Shown: in pieces, positions 8,339 to 15,183 of the stretch
How positions within the stretch are numbered: position 1 is the first letter of the stretch
How the letters are laid out: each line of letters opens with the position of its first letter
Source: CAZJFH01 sp964545205
GTDB lineage: Bacteria; Pseudomonadota; Alphaproteobacteria; Rhodospirillales; Magnetospirillaceae
DNA: 54,624 nt
NCBI GenBank assembly: GCA_964545205.1
Contig: CAZJFH010000031.1
Span: 1-54,624, forward strand
Reading direction: 5' to 3'
The notes under the pieces: model-generated
Told to the model about the DNA's origin: nothing
What the model saw: only the letters and a program-made list of their open reading frames with translations
Databases searched by the model: none
Program-made: the position numbers and the translations under genes

Positions 8339-9283
8339 ATGACCGCGTTCGAGATCAGCGAGGCCATGTTGCTATTGTCCGCCGCCGCGTCGGCGCTCGC
8401 AGCCGGCGGCTGGTGGCGGGAACGGCGTCGGGCGGATGCGGCCGAGCAGCGGCTGCGGCGCAGCGAGGCCGAGCGCATCCGTCTCGATGCGGAGCTGCAC
8501 CGGGCGTTGCGCGCCCGGGCGACCTTCCTGGCCGCCGCCAACCACGATCTTCGGCAACCCCTGCAGGCGTTGTTCTGCTTCAGCGACATCCTCAAGCGCC
8601 GGCTGCGCGGACGCTCGCGGGCCATCGTCGACAACCTGCAGCACGCGTTGCGCATCCTCAACGGCCATATCGAGCCGCTGGTCGAACTCTCGCGCCTCGA
8701 CGCCGGCGTGGTGACGGCGCGCGTCGCGCCGGTCGCGGTGGGGCCGCTCCTCGAAGAGGTGGCCGCCGGACTGCGCATGGCGGCCGAGAGCCAGGGCCTG
8801 TCGCTGCGGGTGGTGCCGACCGCGGCGGTGGCCGAGAGCGACGCCGCGCTGCTGCGCAAGGTGCTGGCCCAGCTTGCCGCCAACGCGGTGCGGTTCACCC
8901 GCACGGGCGGCGTGCTGATCGGCTGCCGCCGGCGCGACGGCCGCCTGCGCATCGAGGTGTGGGACACCGGCATCGGCATCGCCGCCGAGGACATCGAGCG
9001 CGTGTTCGACGACTTCCTCCAGATCGGCAATCCGCAGCGCGACCGCGCCAACGGCCTCGGCCTCGGGCTGGCGGTCGTCGAACGGGTCGTGCGGCTGCTG
9101 CCCGGGCATTCGGTCGAGGTGCGCTCGACGCTCGGCAGGGGATCGGTGTTCGCGCTCGACCTGCCGCTCGCCCTTGCCCCGGCACCCGCCCGCGAACGGC
9201 CGGCGCCGGCTCCGACGGTGGCGCCGCCGCCGGCCCCGGCCGCCGTGCCCGCGGCGCTCGTCCGCTTCGCCGGCCGGGCGTGA
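8339..9283 (+). CDS. Sensor histidine kinase (HisKA plus HATPase), no sensor domain
   Basis: 314 residues. An N-terminal hydrophobic stretch (about 8-24) is followed by a short coiled linker, a HisKA domain with LAAANHDLRQPLQALFCFSDIL (H69 the phospho-acceptor) and a HATPase_c domain with N-box LAANAVRFT, G1 WDTGIGI and G2 GLGLGLAVVERV. The NHDLRQPL phosphobox is that of small and hybrid kinases related to the HPK group with AxNHDLRQP. No receiver or response regulator gene is adjacent, so its partner is unknown. The C-terminus is a Pro/Ala-rich tail. ATG 8339 was preferred to a TTG two codons upstream. It is divergent from the thioredoxin/NHL gene across a 273-base gap with no clear operator. 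Confidence 0.88.
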   Translation: MTAFEISEAMLLLSAAASALAAGGWWRERRRADAAEQRLRRSEAERIRLDAELHRALRARATFLAAANHDLRQPLQALFCFSDILKRRLRGRSRAIVDNLQHALRILNGHIEPLVELSRLDAGVVTARVAPVAVGPLLEEVAAGLRMAAESQGLSLRVVPTAAVAESDAALLRKVLAQLAANAVRFTRTGGVLIGCRRRDGRLRIEVWDTGIGIAAEDIERVFDDFLQIGNPQRDRANGLGLGLAVVERVVRLLPGHSVEVRSTLGRGSVFALDLPLALAPAPARERPAPAPTVAPPPAPAAVPAALVRFAGRA

Positions 9284-9337
9284 TCCCGAGTCGGAATTCT
9301 TTACACCACGCCCCACCGAATCGGACATATGCCCCAT

Positions 9338-9358
9338 AACCCGTTGATCATTCGGGTT
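9338..9358. promoter_or_regulatory. Short inverted repeat upstream of the PEP-CTERM gene
   Basis: AACCCG at 9338-9343 and CGGGTT at 9353-9358 form 6-bp arms around TTGATCATT, 50 bases before the ATG at 9408. It could be an operator or a small hairpin in the leader. The evidence is only symmetry and position. Confidence 0.3.
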
Positions 9359-9407
9359 TGGTCCCGGTCTTGCTGACACTCCGGCGGAAGGAAAACGGAG
9401 GAGAGCG

Positions 9408-10124
9408 ATGACCAGGACGAATACCCATGTTCTCAAGGCCGCCACGGCGGCGGCGGCGTTCGTCGCCGCGACGGCGGCGGCGGGCGGAGCCCAGGCGACG
9501 CTCGTCAGCCTCGGCGACTGCAACGGCGCCAACGCCTGCACCATCACCGACACGCCGCCAAACCCGGTCGCGGCGAATCCCAACGACGGCATCCTGCTGG
9601 CCTGGGACGAGCGCCAGAACATCACCCTGACCGAACCGCTCAGGGTCAACCGCGTCTTCGATCCCGACGCCGATTTCATCACCGACATCGGCGGCGGCGA
9701 GTTTCTCATCGACGCCGGCACGGTGGTGTCGAGCCACTACCTGCAGTGGGATCCCGGCAACGGCAGCGACACGACCGTCGAGACCACGATCTCGCTCGAT
9801 TCGCAGGTCTTCGCCTTCATCACCTCGGACCAGAACCTGTTCGACAGCGACGACGCGCTCGGCCTGCCGGGGCTCGACTACGCCGACTTCGGCCTGCGCG
9901 GCCTCGAAGGCGCCGACACGACCGCCTTCAACGGCCCCGACGTCGACATCCGCTGGACGGCAAGCAACCCGGGCGACTGGACCCGCCTGATCACCGCCTT
10001 CTCGCCGGGCGGCAACGGCGGCAACGGCGGCCAGATTTCCGAACCGGCCAGCCTGGCCAGCCTGGGCTTCGCCCTCGCCGGCCTGGGCTTCGCCGCGCGC
10101 CGGCGCCGGCGCGGCAAGGCCTGA
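9408..10124 (+). CDS. PEP-CTERM sorting-domain secreted protein
   Basis: 238 residues. It has an N-terminal signal peptide (about 1-30, Ala-rich, ending GGAQA) and a C-terminal sorting signal: SEPASLASLG, a hydrophobic helix (about 216-230), then RRRRR. This is the PEP-CTERM tripartite signal recognised by exosortase, so the product is expected to be processed and exported to the surface or matrix. The middle (two Cys at 38 and 44, many Asp/Gly/Thr) is of unknown function. A strong GGAGGAG lies upstream of the ATG. No exosortase gene is in the window. Confidence 0.85.
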   Translation: MTRTNTHVLKAATAAAAFVAATAAAGGAQATLVSLGDCNGANACTITDTPPNPVAANPNDGILLAWDERQNITLTEPLRVNRVFDPDADFITDIGGGEFLIDAGTVVSSHYLQWDPGNGSDTTVETTISLDSQVFAFITSDQNLFDSDDALGLPGLDYADFGLRGLEGADTTAFNGPDVDIRWTASNPGDWTRLITAFSPGGNGGNGGQISEPASLASLGFALAGLGFAARRRRRGKA

Positions 10125-10141
10125 ACCTCGCCTCGAACCGG

Positions 10142-10173
10142 AGAAGCGGCGCCGCGGCGGCGCCGCTTCTTTG
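10142..10173 (+). terminator. Rho-independent terminator after the PEP-CTERM gene
   Basis: AGAAGCGGCGCCG and CGGCGCCGCTTCT form a perfect 13-bp stem closed by a short loop and followed by TT, 17 bases after the stop codon at 10124. The A/T flanks make it likely to terminate in the plus direction. Confidence 0.75.
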
Positions 10174-10284
10174 CGCAAACCTGCTGCCAGCCATTCACAA
10201 GAGGTAGTACCGCCTGCCCGGGGCCTGGGTTATAGTGCGGCGCGTCAAAACGGCGGCGTCGACCGCCCGCACCAGGAGCAACGC

Positions 10285-11112
10285 ATGTCCCTCAAGAACA
10301 TTCTGGTCCACGTCGACAATTCGAAGCAGTGCGAGCAGCGGCTGGCCGTGGCCGCCGACATGGCGGCGCGCCACCAGGCCCATCTCGCCGGGATTTTCGT
10401 GCGCACCTATCCGCGGGTGCCGCAGTTCGTGCGCGCCCAGTTCGGGCCCGAGGTCCAGGCCCTGCAGCGCAAGTTCGCCGACGAAGCGGCCGCCCAGGCC
10501 CAGCAGATCTTCGAACGCAAGCTGCGTAGCGCCGGCGTGAACTACGAATGGCGCTGCGGCGAGGGCGACCTCTACGACGTCGTCGCCCTGAACGCCCGCT
10601 ACGCCGACCTGACCATCGTCGGCCAGCGCAACCCCAACGGCGACGACGAACTGCCGCTGGCCGACCACCTGGTGCTCGACGCTGGCCGGCCGGTGCTGGT
10701 GGTCCCCTATGCCGGCAAGTTCAATCGGCAGATCGACTGCGTCATGGTGGCCTGGAACGCCAGCCGCGAGGCGACGCGCGCCGTCAACGACGCCATCCCG
10801 CTGATGCAGATGGCCAAGAAGGTCGTGGTGATGGCGGTCAACCCCGCCGGCGGCCTGTCGGGCCACGGCGACGTCCCCGGCGCCGACCTGTGCCTGCACC
10901 TGGCCCGCCACGGCATCAACGCCGAGGCGCAGATGGTCAAGGCCGACGACATGAATGTCGGCGAGATGCTGCTGTCGCGAGCCGCCGACGAGCAGATCGA
11001 CCTGCTGGTGATGGGCGCCTACGGCCGCTCGCGGGTGCGCGAGCTGGTGCTCGGCGGCGCCACCAAGCACCTGCTCGACCACATGACCGTCCCGGTCCTG
11101 ATGTCGCACTGA
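10285..11112 (+). CDS. Universal stress protein with two tandem Usp domains
   Basis: 275-residue cytoplasmic protein made of two UspA-like domains (about 1-140 and 150-275). The second keeps the nucleotide-binding motif LLVMGAYGRSRVRELVLGG, close to the G-x2-G-x9-G-S/T pattern, while the first has a degenerate version (TIVGQRNPNGDDEL). Such tandem Usp proteins bind ATP or act as stress or hypoxia-linked regulators. The start at MSLKNILVHVD was chosen by the CAGGAG upstream and by domain fit; the longer frame begins inside a terminator. Its partners cannot be read from the sequence. Confidence 0.92.
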   Translation: MSLKNILVHVDNSKQCEQRLAVAADMAARHQAHLAGIFVRTYPRVPQFVRAQFGPEVQALQRKFADEAAAQAQQIFERKLRSAGVNYEWRCGEGDLYDVVALNARYADLTIVGQRNPNGDDELPLADHLVLDAGRPVLVVPYAGKFNRQIDCVMVAWNASREATRAVNDAIPLMQMAKKVVVMAVNPAGGLSGHGDVPGADLCLHLARHGINAEAQMVKADDMNVGEMLLSRAADEQIDLLVMGAYGRSRVRELVLGGATKHLLDHMTVPVLMSH

Positions 11113-11134
11113 CCGGGCGCATGCGGCGCGGCGG

Positions 11135-12136
11135 TCACCGTCGCGCCGCCATTCCCAGCGAGAACAGCGCCGCGCCGACGCCGAGCGCGCCGGCGACCAC
11201 CACCAGCGGCAGCGTCGCCTGGTCGACGCGCACCGCGCCGCCGCCGCTCGCGCGGTCGTCGAAGCGGCCGTGCGCGCCCCAGTCGCCGCGCCGCGGCTCG
11301 TAGAGATTGTCCGGCCGCGGCAAGGCCGGCTCGTCGGTCGTCTGCCCCTCGTAGCCCTTCTTGGCCAGCATGCGGTCGAGCAGCGACGGCGCCAGCATGT
11401 TGCCGAGGATGATCTGCAACGACGGGCCTCCGACCCACAGCTCGCGCGGCGCCCGCTCGGCGGCCTCAAGGATGCTGTCGGCGGCGACTTCCGGCTGGAA
11501 GATCGGCGATACCGGCTGCGGCCGGTGGCTCATGTGGTTGCGGTTCCAGTCGAATTGCGGCGTGTTGTGCGCCGGCAGCTGGACCATGCTCAGCCGCACG
11601 CGGCAGCCGTCGTGGATCAGCTCGCTGCGCAGGCTGTCGGTGAAGCCGCGGATCGCGTGCTTGGCGCCGCAATAGGCCGACTGAAGCGGAATGCCGCGAT
11701 AGCTCAGCGCCGAACCGACCTGGACGATGGTGCCGCGATCGCGTTCGCGCATCCGCTTCAGCGCCGCCATCGTGCCCCAGACGTAGCCGAGATAGGTGAC
11801 CTCGGTGACGCGGCGGAACTCGTCGGGGGTCATGCGCTCGAACGGCGAGAACACGGTCACCATGGCGCAATTGATCCAGACGTCGATCGGCCCGAACTGC
11901 TGCTCGACGCGCTCGGCCAGCTCCTCCACGGCCCGCGCGTCGGCGACGTCGGCGGGGCAGACCATCGCGCGGCCGCCGGCCCGCTCGATCTCGCGCTTGG
12001 CCGCCGCCAGGCCATCCCGCCCCCGCGCCACCAGCGCCACCCAGGCGCCCCTGGCCCCCAAGGCCCGTGCCGTCGCACGGCCGATGCCGCCCGAGGCGCC
12101 GGTGACGACGACGACGTTTCCTGGTCCGATGCGCAT
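11135..12136 (-). CDS. Short-chain dehydrogenase/reductase with C-terminal membrane anchor
   Basis: 333 residues. A Rossmann SDR domain occupies about 5-200 with TGASGGIG (12-19), catalytic S142 and YCGAK (Y155, K159). The usual NNAG motif reads NCAM, an unusual variant. About 100 residues follow the SDR domain, ending in a hydrophobic helix (about 306-330, LPLVVVAGALGVGAALFSLG) that suggests membrane attachment. Substrate unknown. The ATG at 12136 has GGAGGAG upstream. It lies 61 bases downstream of cydB on the same strand, so read-through from the oxidase operon is possible. Confidence 0.9.
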   Translation of the reverse strand: MRIGPGNVVVVTGASGGIGRATARALGARGAWVALVARGRDGLAAAKREIERAGGRAMVCPADVADARAVEELAERVEQQFGPIDVWINCAMVTVFSPFERMTPDEFRRVTEVTYLGYVWGTMAALKRMRERDRGTIVQVGSALSYRGIPLQSAYCGAKHAIRGFTDSLRSELIHDGCRVRLSMVQLPAHNTPQFDWNRNHMSHRPQPVSPIFQPEVAADSILEAAERAPRELWVGGPSLQIILGNMLAPSLLDRMLAKKGYEGQTTDEPALPRPDNLYEPRRGDWGAHGRFDDRASGGGAVRVDQATLPLVVVAGALGVGAALFSLGMAARR

Positions 12137-12197
12137 GAGGGCTCCTCCATCGCTTCCAGCCCATTCCAACAGGGCCGGCGGCGGCGAGGTTCCAGCT

Positions 12198-13202
12198 TCA
12201 GTGGTAGCCCTCGTCCGGGCGGACCTTGCCGCGGAAGACGCGGTAGGTGTAGGCGGTGTAGCCCAGGATCAGCGGCAGCAGGATCAGCACGCCGATCAGC
12301 AGGAATCCCTGACTGCCCGGCGACGCCGCGGCGTCGTGGATGGTGACCGCGCGCGGCACGATGAACGGCCACAGACTGACGCCCAGGCCGACGAACGACA
12401 GCACGAACAGCCCAATCGCCAAGGGGAACGGCGCCCGCTCGCGACCCGCCGACACCGCCCGCCACAGCGCGGCGACCATGGCCGCGGTGATCAGCGGGAT
12501 CGGCCACAGCACGACGATGCCCGGCCAGCCGAACCAGCGCTCGACGATGTCCTCGGCCAGGAACGGCGTCCAGGCGCTGACCACGACGATGAACAGCGCC
12601 ACCGCGACGGTCAGCCGGCGGGCGGCGGCGAAGCACCATTCCTGCAGCGGGCCCTCGGTCTTGAGGATCAGCCAGGTGGCGCCGAGCAGGGCGTAGCCGG
12701 CGACCAGGGCGAAGCCGGTGAATATGCTGAACGGCGTCAGCCAGTCGAACAGGCCGCCGGCGAAGCGGCCGTCGGCGACCGCGAAGCCCTGCACGAACGC
12801 GCCGAGGACGACGCCTTGCGCGAAGGCGGCCAATGTCGAGCCGACGAAGAACGAGGTGTTCCACACCGCCTGCGAGCGATAGGCGCGATGGCGGAACTCG
12901 AAGGCGACGCCGCGGAACACCAGCGCCACCAGGAACGCCATCAGCGGCAGATACAACGCCGGCAGCAGGATGCCGAAGGCGAGCGGGAAGGCGCCGAACA
13001 GCGCGGCGCCGCCCAGCACGAGCCAGGTCTCGTTGCCGTCCCAGACCGGCGCCACCGACGAGATCATCGTGCCGCGGTCCTCGGGTGCGGGGGCGAACGG
13101 GAACAGGATGCCGATGCCGAGGTCGAAGCCGTCGAGGATCACGTACATGATCACGCCCAAGACGATCACCACCGCCCAGATCGCGGTCAGGTCGAGGCTC
13201 AC
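12198..13202 (-). CDS. cydB: Cytochrome bd-type (cyanide-insensitive) quinol oxidase subunit II
   Basis: 334-residue integral membrane protein with eight or nine predicted transmembrane helices. The N-terminal VILDGFDLGIGILFPF and WDGNETWLVLGG motifs are diagnostic of CydB/CioB. It forms the oxidase with subunit I and reduces oxygen to water using quinol. The start is GTG at 13202, with GGGAGG upstream; its GTGA overlaps the cydA stop by four bases, giving tight coupling. Very high GC and normal length. An accessory CydX-like ORF was not seen. Confidence 0.95.
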   Translation of the reverse strand: MSLDLTAIWAVVIVLGVIMYVILDGFDLGIGILFPFAPAPEDRGTMISSVAPVWDGNETWLVLGGAALFGAFPLAFGILLPALYLPLMAFLVALVFRGVAFEFRHRAYRSQAVWNTSFFVGSTLAAFAQGVVLGAFVQGFAVADGRFAGGLFDWLTPFSIFTGFALVAGYALLGATWLILKTEGPLQEWCFAAARRLTVAVALFIVVVSAWTPFLAEDIVERWFGWPGIVVLWPIPLITAAMVAALWRAVSAGRERAPFPLAIGLFVLSFVGLGVSLWPFIVPRAVTIHDAAASPGSQGFLLIGVLILLPLILGYTAYTYRVFRGKVRPDEGYH

Positions 13203-14599
13203 GGGCGCCTCCCTTCGTGGGGACCCGGCCGCCACGAGGTCATGCCGCCGAGGCCGGGCCGCGGCGGCGCCCGCCCGGGCAGCGGCTCGTCGTGGTCGGG
13301 CCCGGCGCGGACCACCCGCCACAAATAGTACAGGAAGGCGACCAGCAGCAGATTGTAGATCACCAGGAACGGCCCCAGCGACGCCCACACCGCGCCGCCG
13401 GTCAGGTTGGGCGACACCATGTCGGCGGTGCGCAGCAGGCCCTGAACCAGCCAGGGCTGGCGGCCGACCTCGGTCACCGTCCAGCCGGCGAGGATCGCGA
13501 TCATGCCCAGCGGGCTGCCGAGCACGATCAGCCAGTGGAACCATCCGGTGCGGTGCAGGCGCCGACGCCAGATCAGCCACAACCCGGTCAGCCCGATCAC
13601 CGCCATCGCGACGCCGCAGCCGACCATGATGCGGAACGACCAGAACACCCAGGCGACCGGCGGCCGGTCCTCCGGCGGCACCTCCTTCAGGCCCTGCAGC
13701 ACGGCGGCGCTGTCATGCTTGAGGATGAAGCTGGCGCCGCCGGGGATGCCGATCTCCCAGTCGTTGCGGGCCGCCTCCTGGTCGGGCCAGGCGAACAGCA
13801 GCAGCGGCGCCGCGGCCCGGGTCTCCCACAGCCCCTCCATCGCCGCCACCTTCATCGGCTGGTATTCCAGCGTGTTGAGCCCGTGCAGGTCGCCCGCCAC
13901 GATCTGCAGCGGCGCCAGCACCCCGGCCATGCCGACCGCCATCGCCAGCCCGCGCCGCGCGAAGGGCACGTGCTGGGCCAGGATCAGTTGCAGCGCCGAG
14001 ACGCCGGCGACCACGAAGGCCGAGGCCAGGAAGGTCGCGATCACCATGTGGACGAAGCGGTAGGGAAAGGACGGGTTGAACACCACCGACCACCAGTCCT
14101 CGACGACCAGGATTCCGCCGACCTCGGCATGTCCGGTCGGCGTCTGCATCCAGGAATTCGCCGACAGGATCCAGAAGGCCGAGATCACGGTGCCGGTGGC
14201 GACCAGGCAGGTGGCGGCGAAATGCACCCGCGGCGAGACGCGGTTCCAGCCGAACAGCATGATCCCCAGGAACCCCGCCTCGAGGAAGAAGGCGGTCAGC
14301 ACCTCGTAGCCGAGCAGCGGCCCCAGCACCTCGCCGGCCTGTTGCGACAGGCCGCTCCAGTTGGTGCCGAACTGAAACGACATCACGATGCCGGTGACGA
14401 CGCCGACGCCGAAGGCCAGGGCGAAGACCTTGGCCCAGAACCGGTACAGCCGGAACCAGGCGTCCTGGCGGGTGCGCAGCCACGCCGCCTCGCAGGCGAC
14501 CAGGAACCACGCCAGGCCGATGGTCAGGCTGGGGAACAGGATGTGGAACGCGATCGTGAACGCGAACTGCACCCGCGAGAGCAGCAGCGGATCGTCCAT
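13199..14599 (-). CDS. cydA: Cytochrome bd-type (cyanide-insensitive) quinol oxidase subunit I
   Basis: 466 residues with nine transmembrane helices. Haem-ligand regions are visible: RVQFAFTIAFHILFPSLTIG (H19) and the PYRFVHM segment. The quinol-loop motif GWTVTEVGRQPW is present. The loop between helices 6 and 7 is short, as in CioA-type enzymes and not the long-Q-loop E. coli form, so a cyanide-insensitive label is appropriate, although I infer it from loop length. Subunit I is the quinol-oxidising and oxygen-reducing subunit in the inner membrane. It is first in the cydAB pair; the DUF2934 gene lies 84 bases upstream. Confidence 0.95.
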   Translation of the reverse strand: MDDPLLLSRVQFAFTIAFHILFPSLTIGLAWFLVACEAAWLRTRQDAWFRLYRFWAKVFALAFGVGVVTGIVMSFQFGTNWSGLSQQAGEVLGPLLGYEVLTAFFLEAGFLGIMLFGWNRVSPRVHFAATCLVATGTVISAFWILSANSWMQTPTGHAEVGGILVVEDWWSVVFNPSFPYRFVHMVIATFLASAFVVAGVSALQLILAQHVPFARRGLAMAVGMAGVLAPLQIVAGDLHGLNTLEYQPMKVAAMEGLWETRAAAPLLLFAWPDQEAARNDWEIGIPGGASFILKHDSAAVLQGLKEVPPEDRPPVAWVFWSFRIMVGCGVAMAVIGLTGLWLIWRRRLHRTGWFHWLIVLGSPLGMIAILAGWTVTEVGRQPWLVQGLLRTADMVSPNLTGGAVWASLGPFLVIYNLLLVAFLYYLWRVVRAGPDHDEPLPGRAPPRPGLGGMTSWRPGPHEGRRP

Positions 14600-14683
14600 G
14601 GATCCCCCCGGTTGGGCACGTCTCGGTGCCCAAGACGTGGGCCGGGAGCGGAGATGATCAACCCCCGGCCACCGCCCCCTCCT

Positions 14684-14974
14684 CTAATGCCGGGTGTCGC
14701 GGGCGCGCCCCGGACCGGTCGACAGGTCGCCGGGCGTGCCGCCCAGACTGGACGAGGCGCCGGGCTGCTCGCCCTTCAGCGGCGGCGCGACCGGATTGAC
14801 GCCCTTGGTCGCGTGATGGGGGTGCTCGCCCTCCGACGGCGGCCCGCCCAGCACCTCCTTGGCGGCGCGGTCCCAGTGGTGCTGCTCGCGCCCCTCGGGC
14901 CGGCCCTCCTGCTCCCAGATCTCGTAGGCGCGCTGCTTGATGCGGTCGTGCAGGATTTCGCGGTCCTCGGCCAT
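14684..14974 (-). CDS. DUF2934-domain protein
   Basis: 96-residue hydrophilic protein. Residues about 8-40 (HDRIKQRAYEIWEQEGRPEG then REQHHWDRAAKEV) form the short DUF2934 helix pair common in alphaproteobacteria. The C-terminal half is Pro/Gly-rich and looks disordered. Function is unknown; the family often occurs with general-stress genes. The ATG at 14974 is preceded by GGAGGG. It could lead the cydAB transcript. Confidence 0.8.
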   Translation of the reverse strand: MAEDREILHDRIKQRAYEIWEQEGRPEGREQHHWDRAAKEVLGGPPSEGEHPHHATKGVNPVAPPLKGEQPGASSSLGGTPGDLSTGPGRARDTRH

Positions 14975-15183
14975 GACGCCCTCCGTTCGCGGTGCTCGAT
15001 ACGCCGCTGCAACGTTTCCCTGCGCCGGTTGTTCCAGGCCCGCGCCGAGGAAATCTTTTCACGGCCGGCCGCTAGTCGAATCGACGCACCACGGCACAGT
15101 CGCCGCGAAAAATTGGCTGTCGCCGGGAGACTTCGTGTAGTAAACGATTATGCGGGGACTTTCTTCACGACGAGCATGTTGCC

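Noticed and set aside
10170..10179. TTTGCGCAAA as an ScfR-type operator upstream of the universal stress protein gene
   Set aside because: It is a single palindrome at the foot of a terminator, with no second copy nearby, and 105 bases from the start; chance is as good an explanation.
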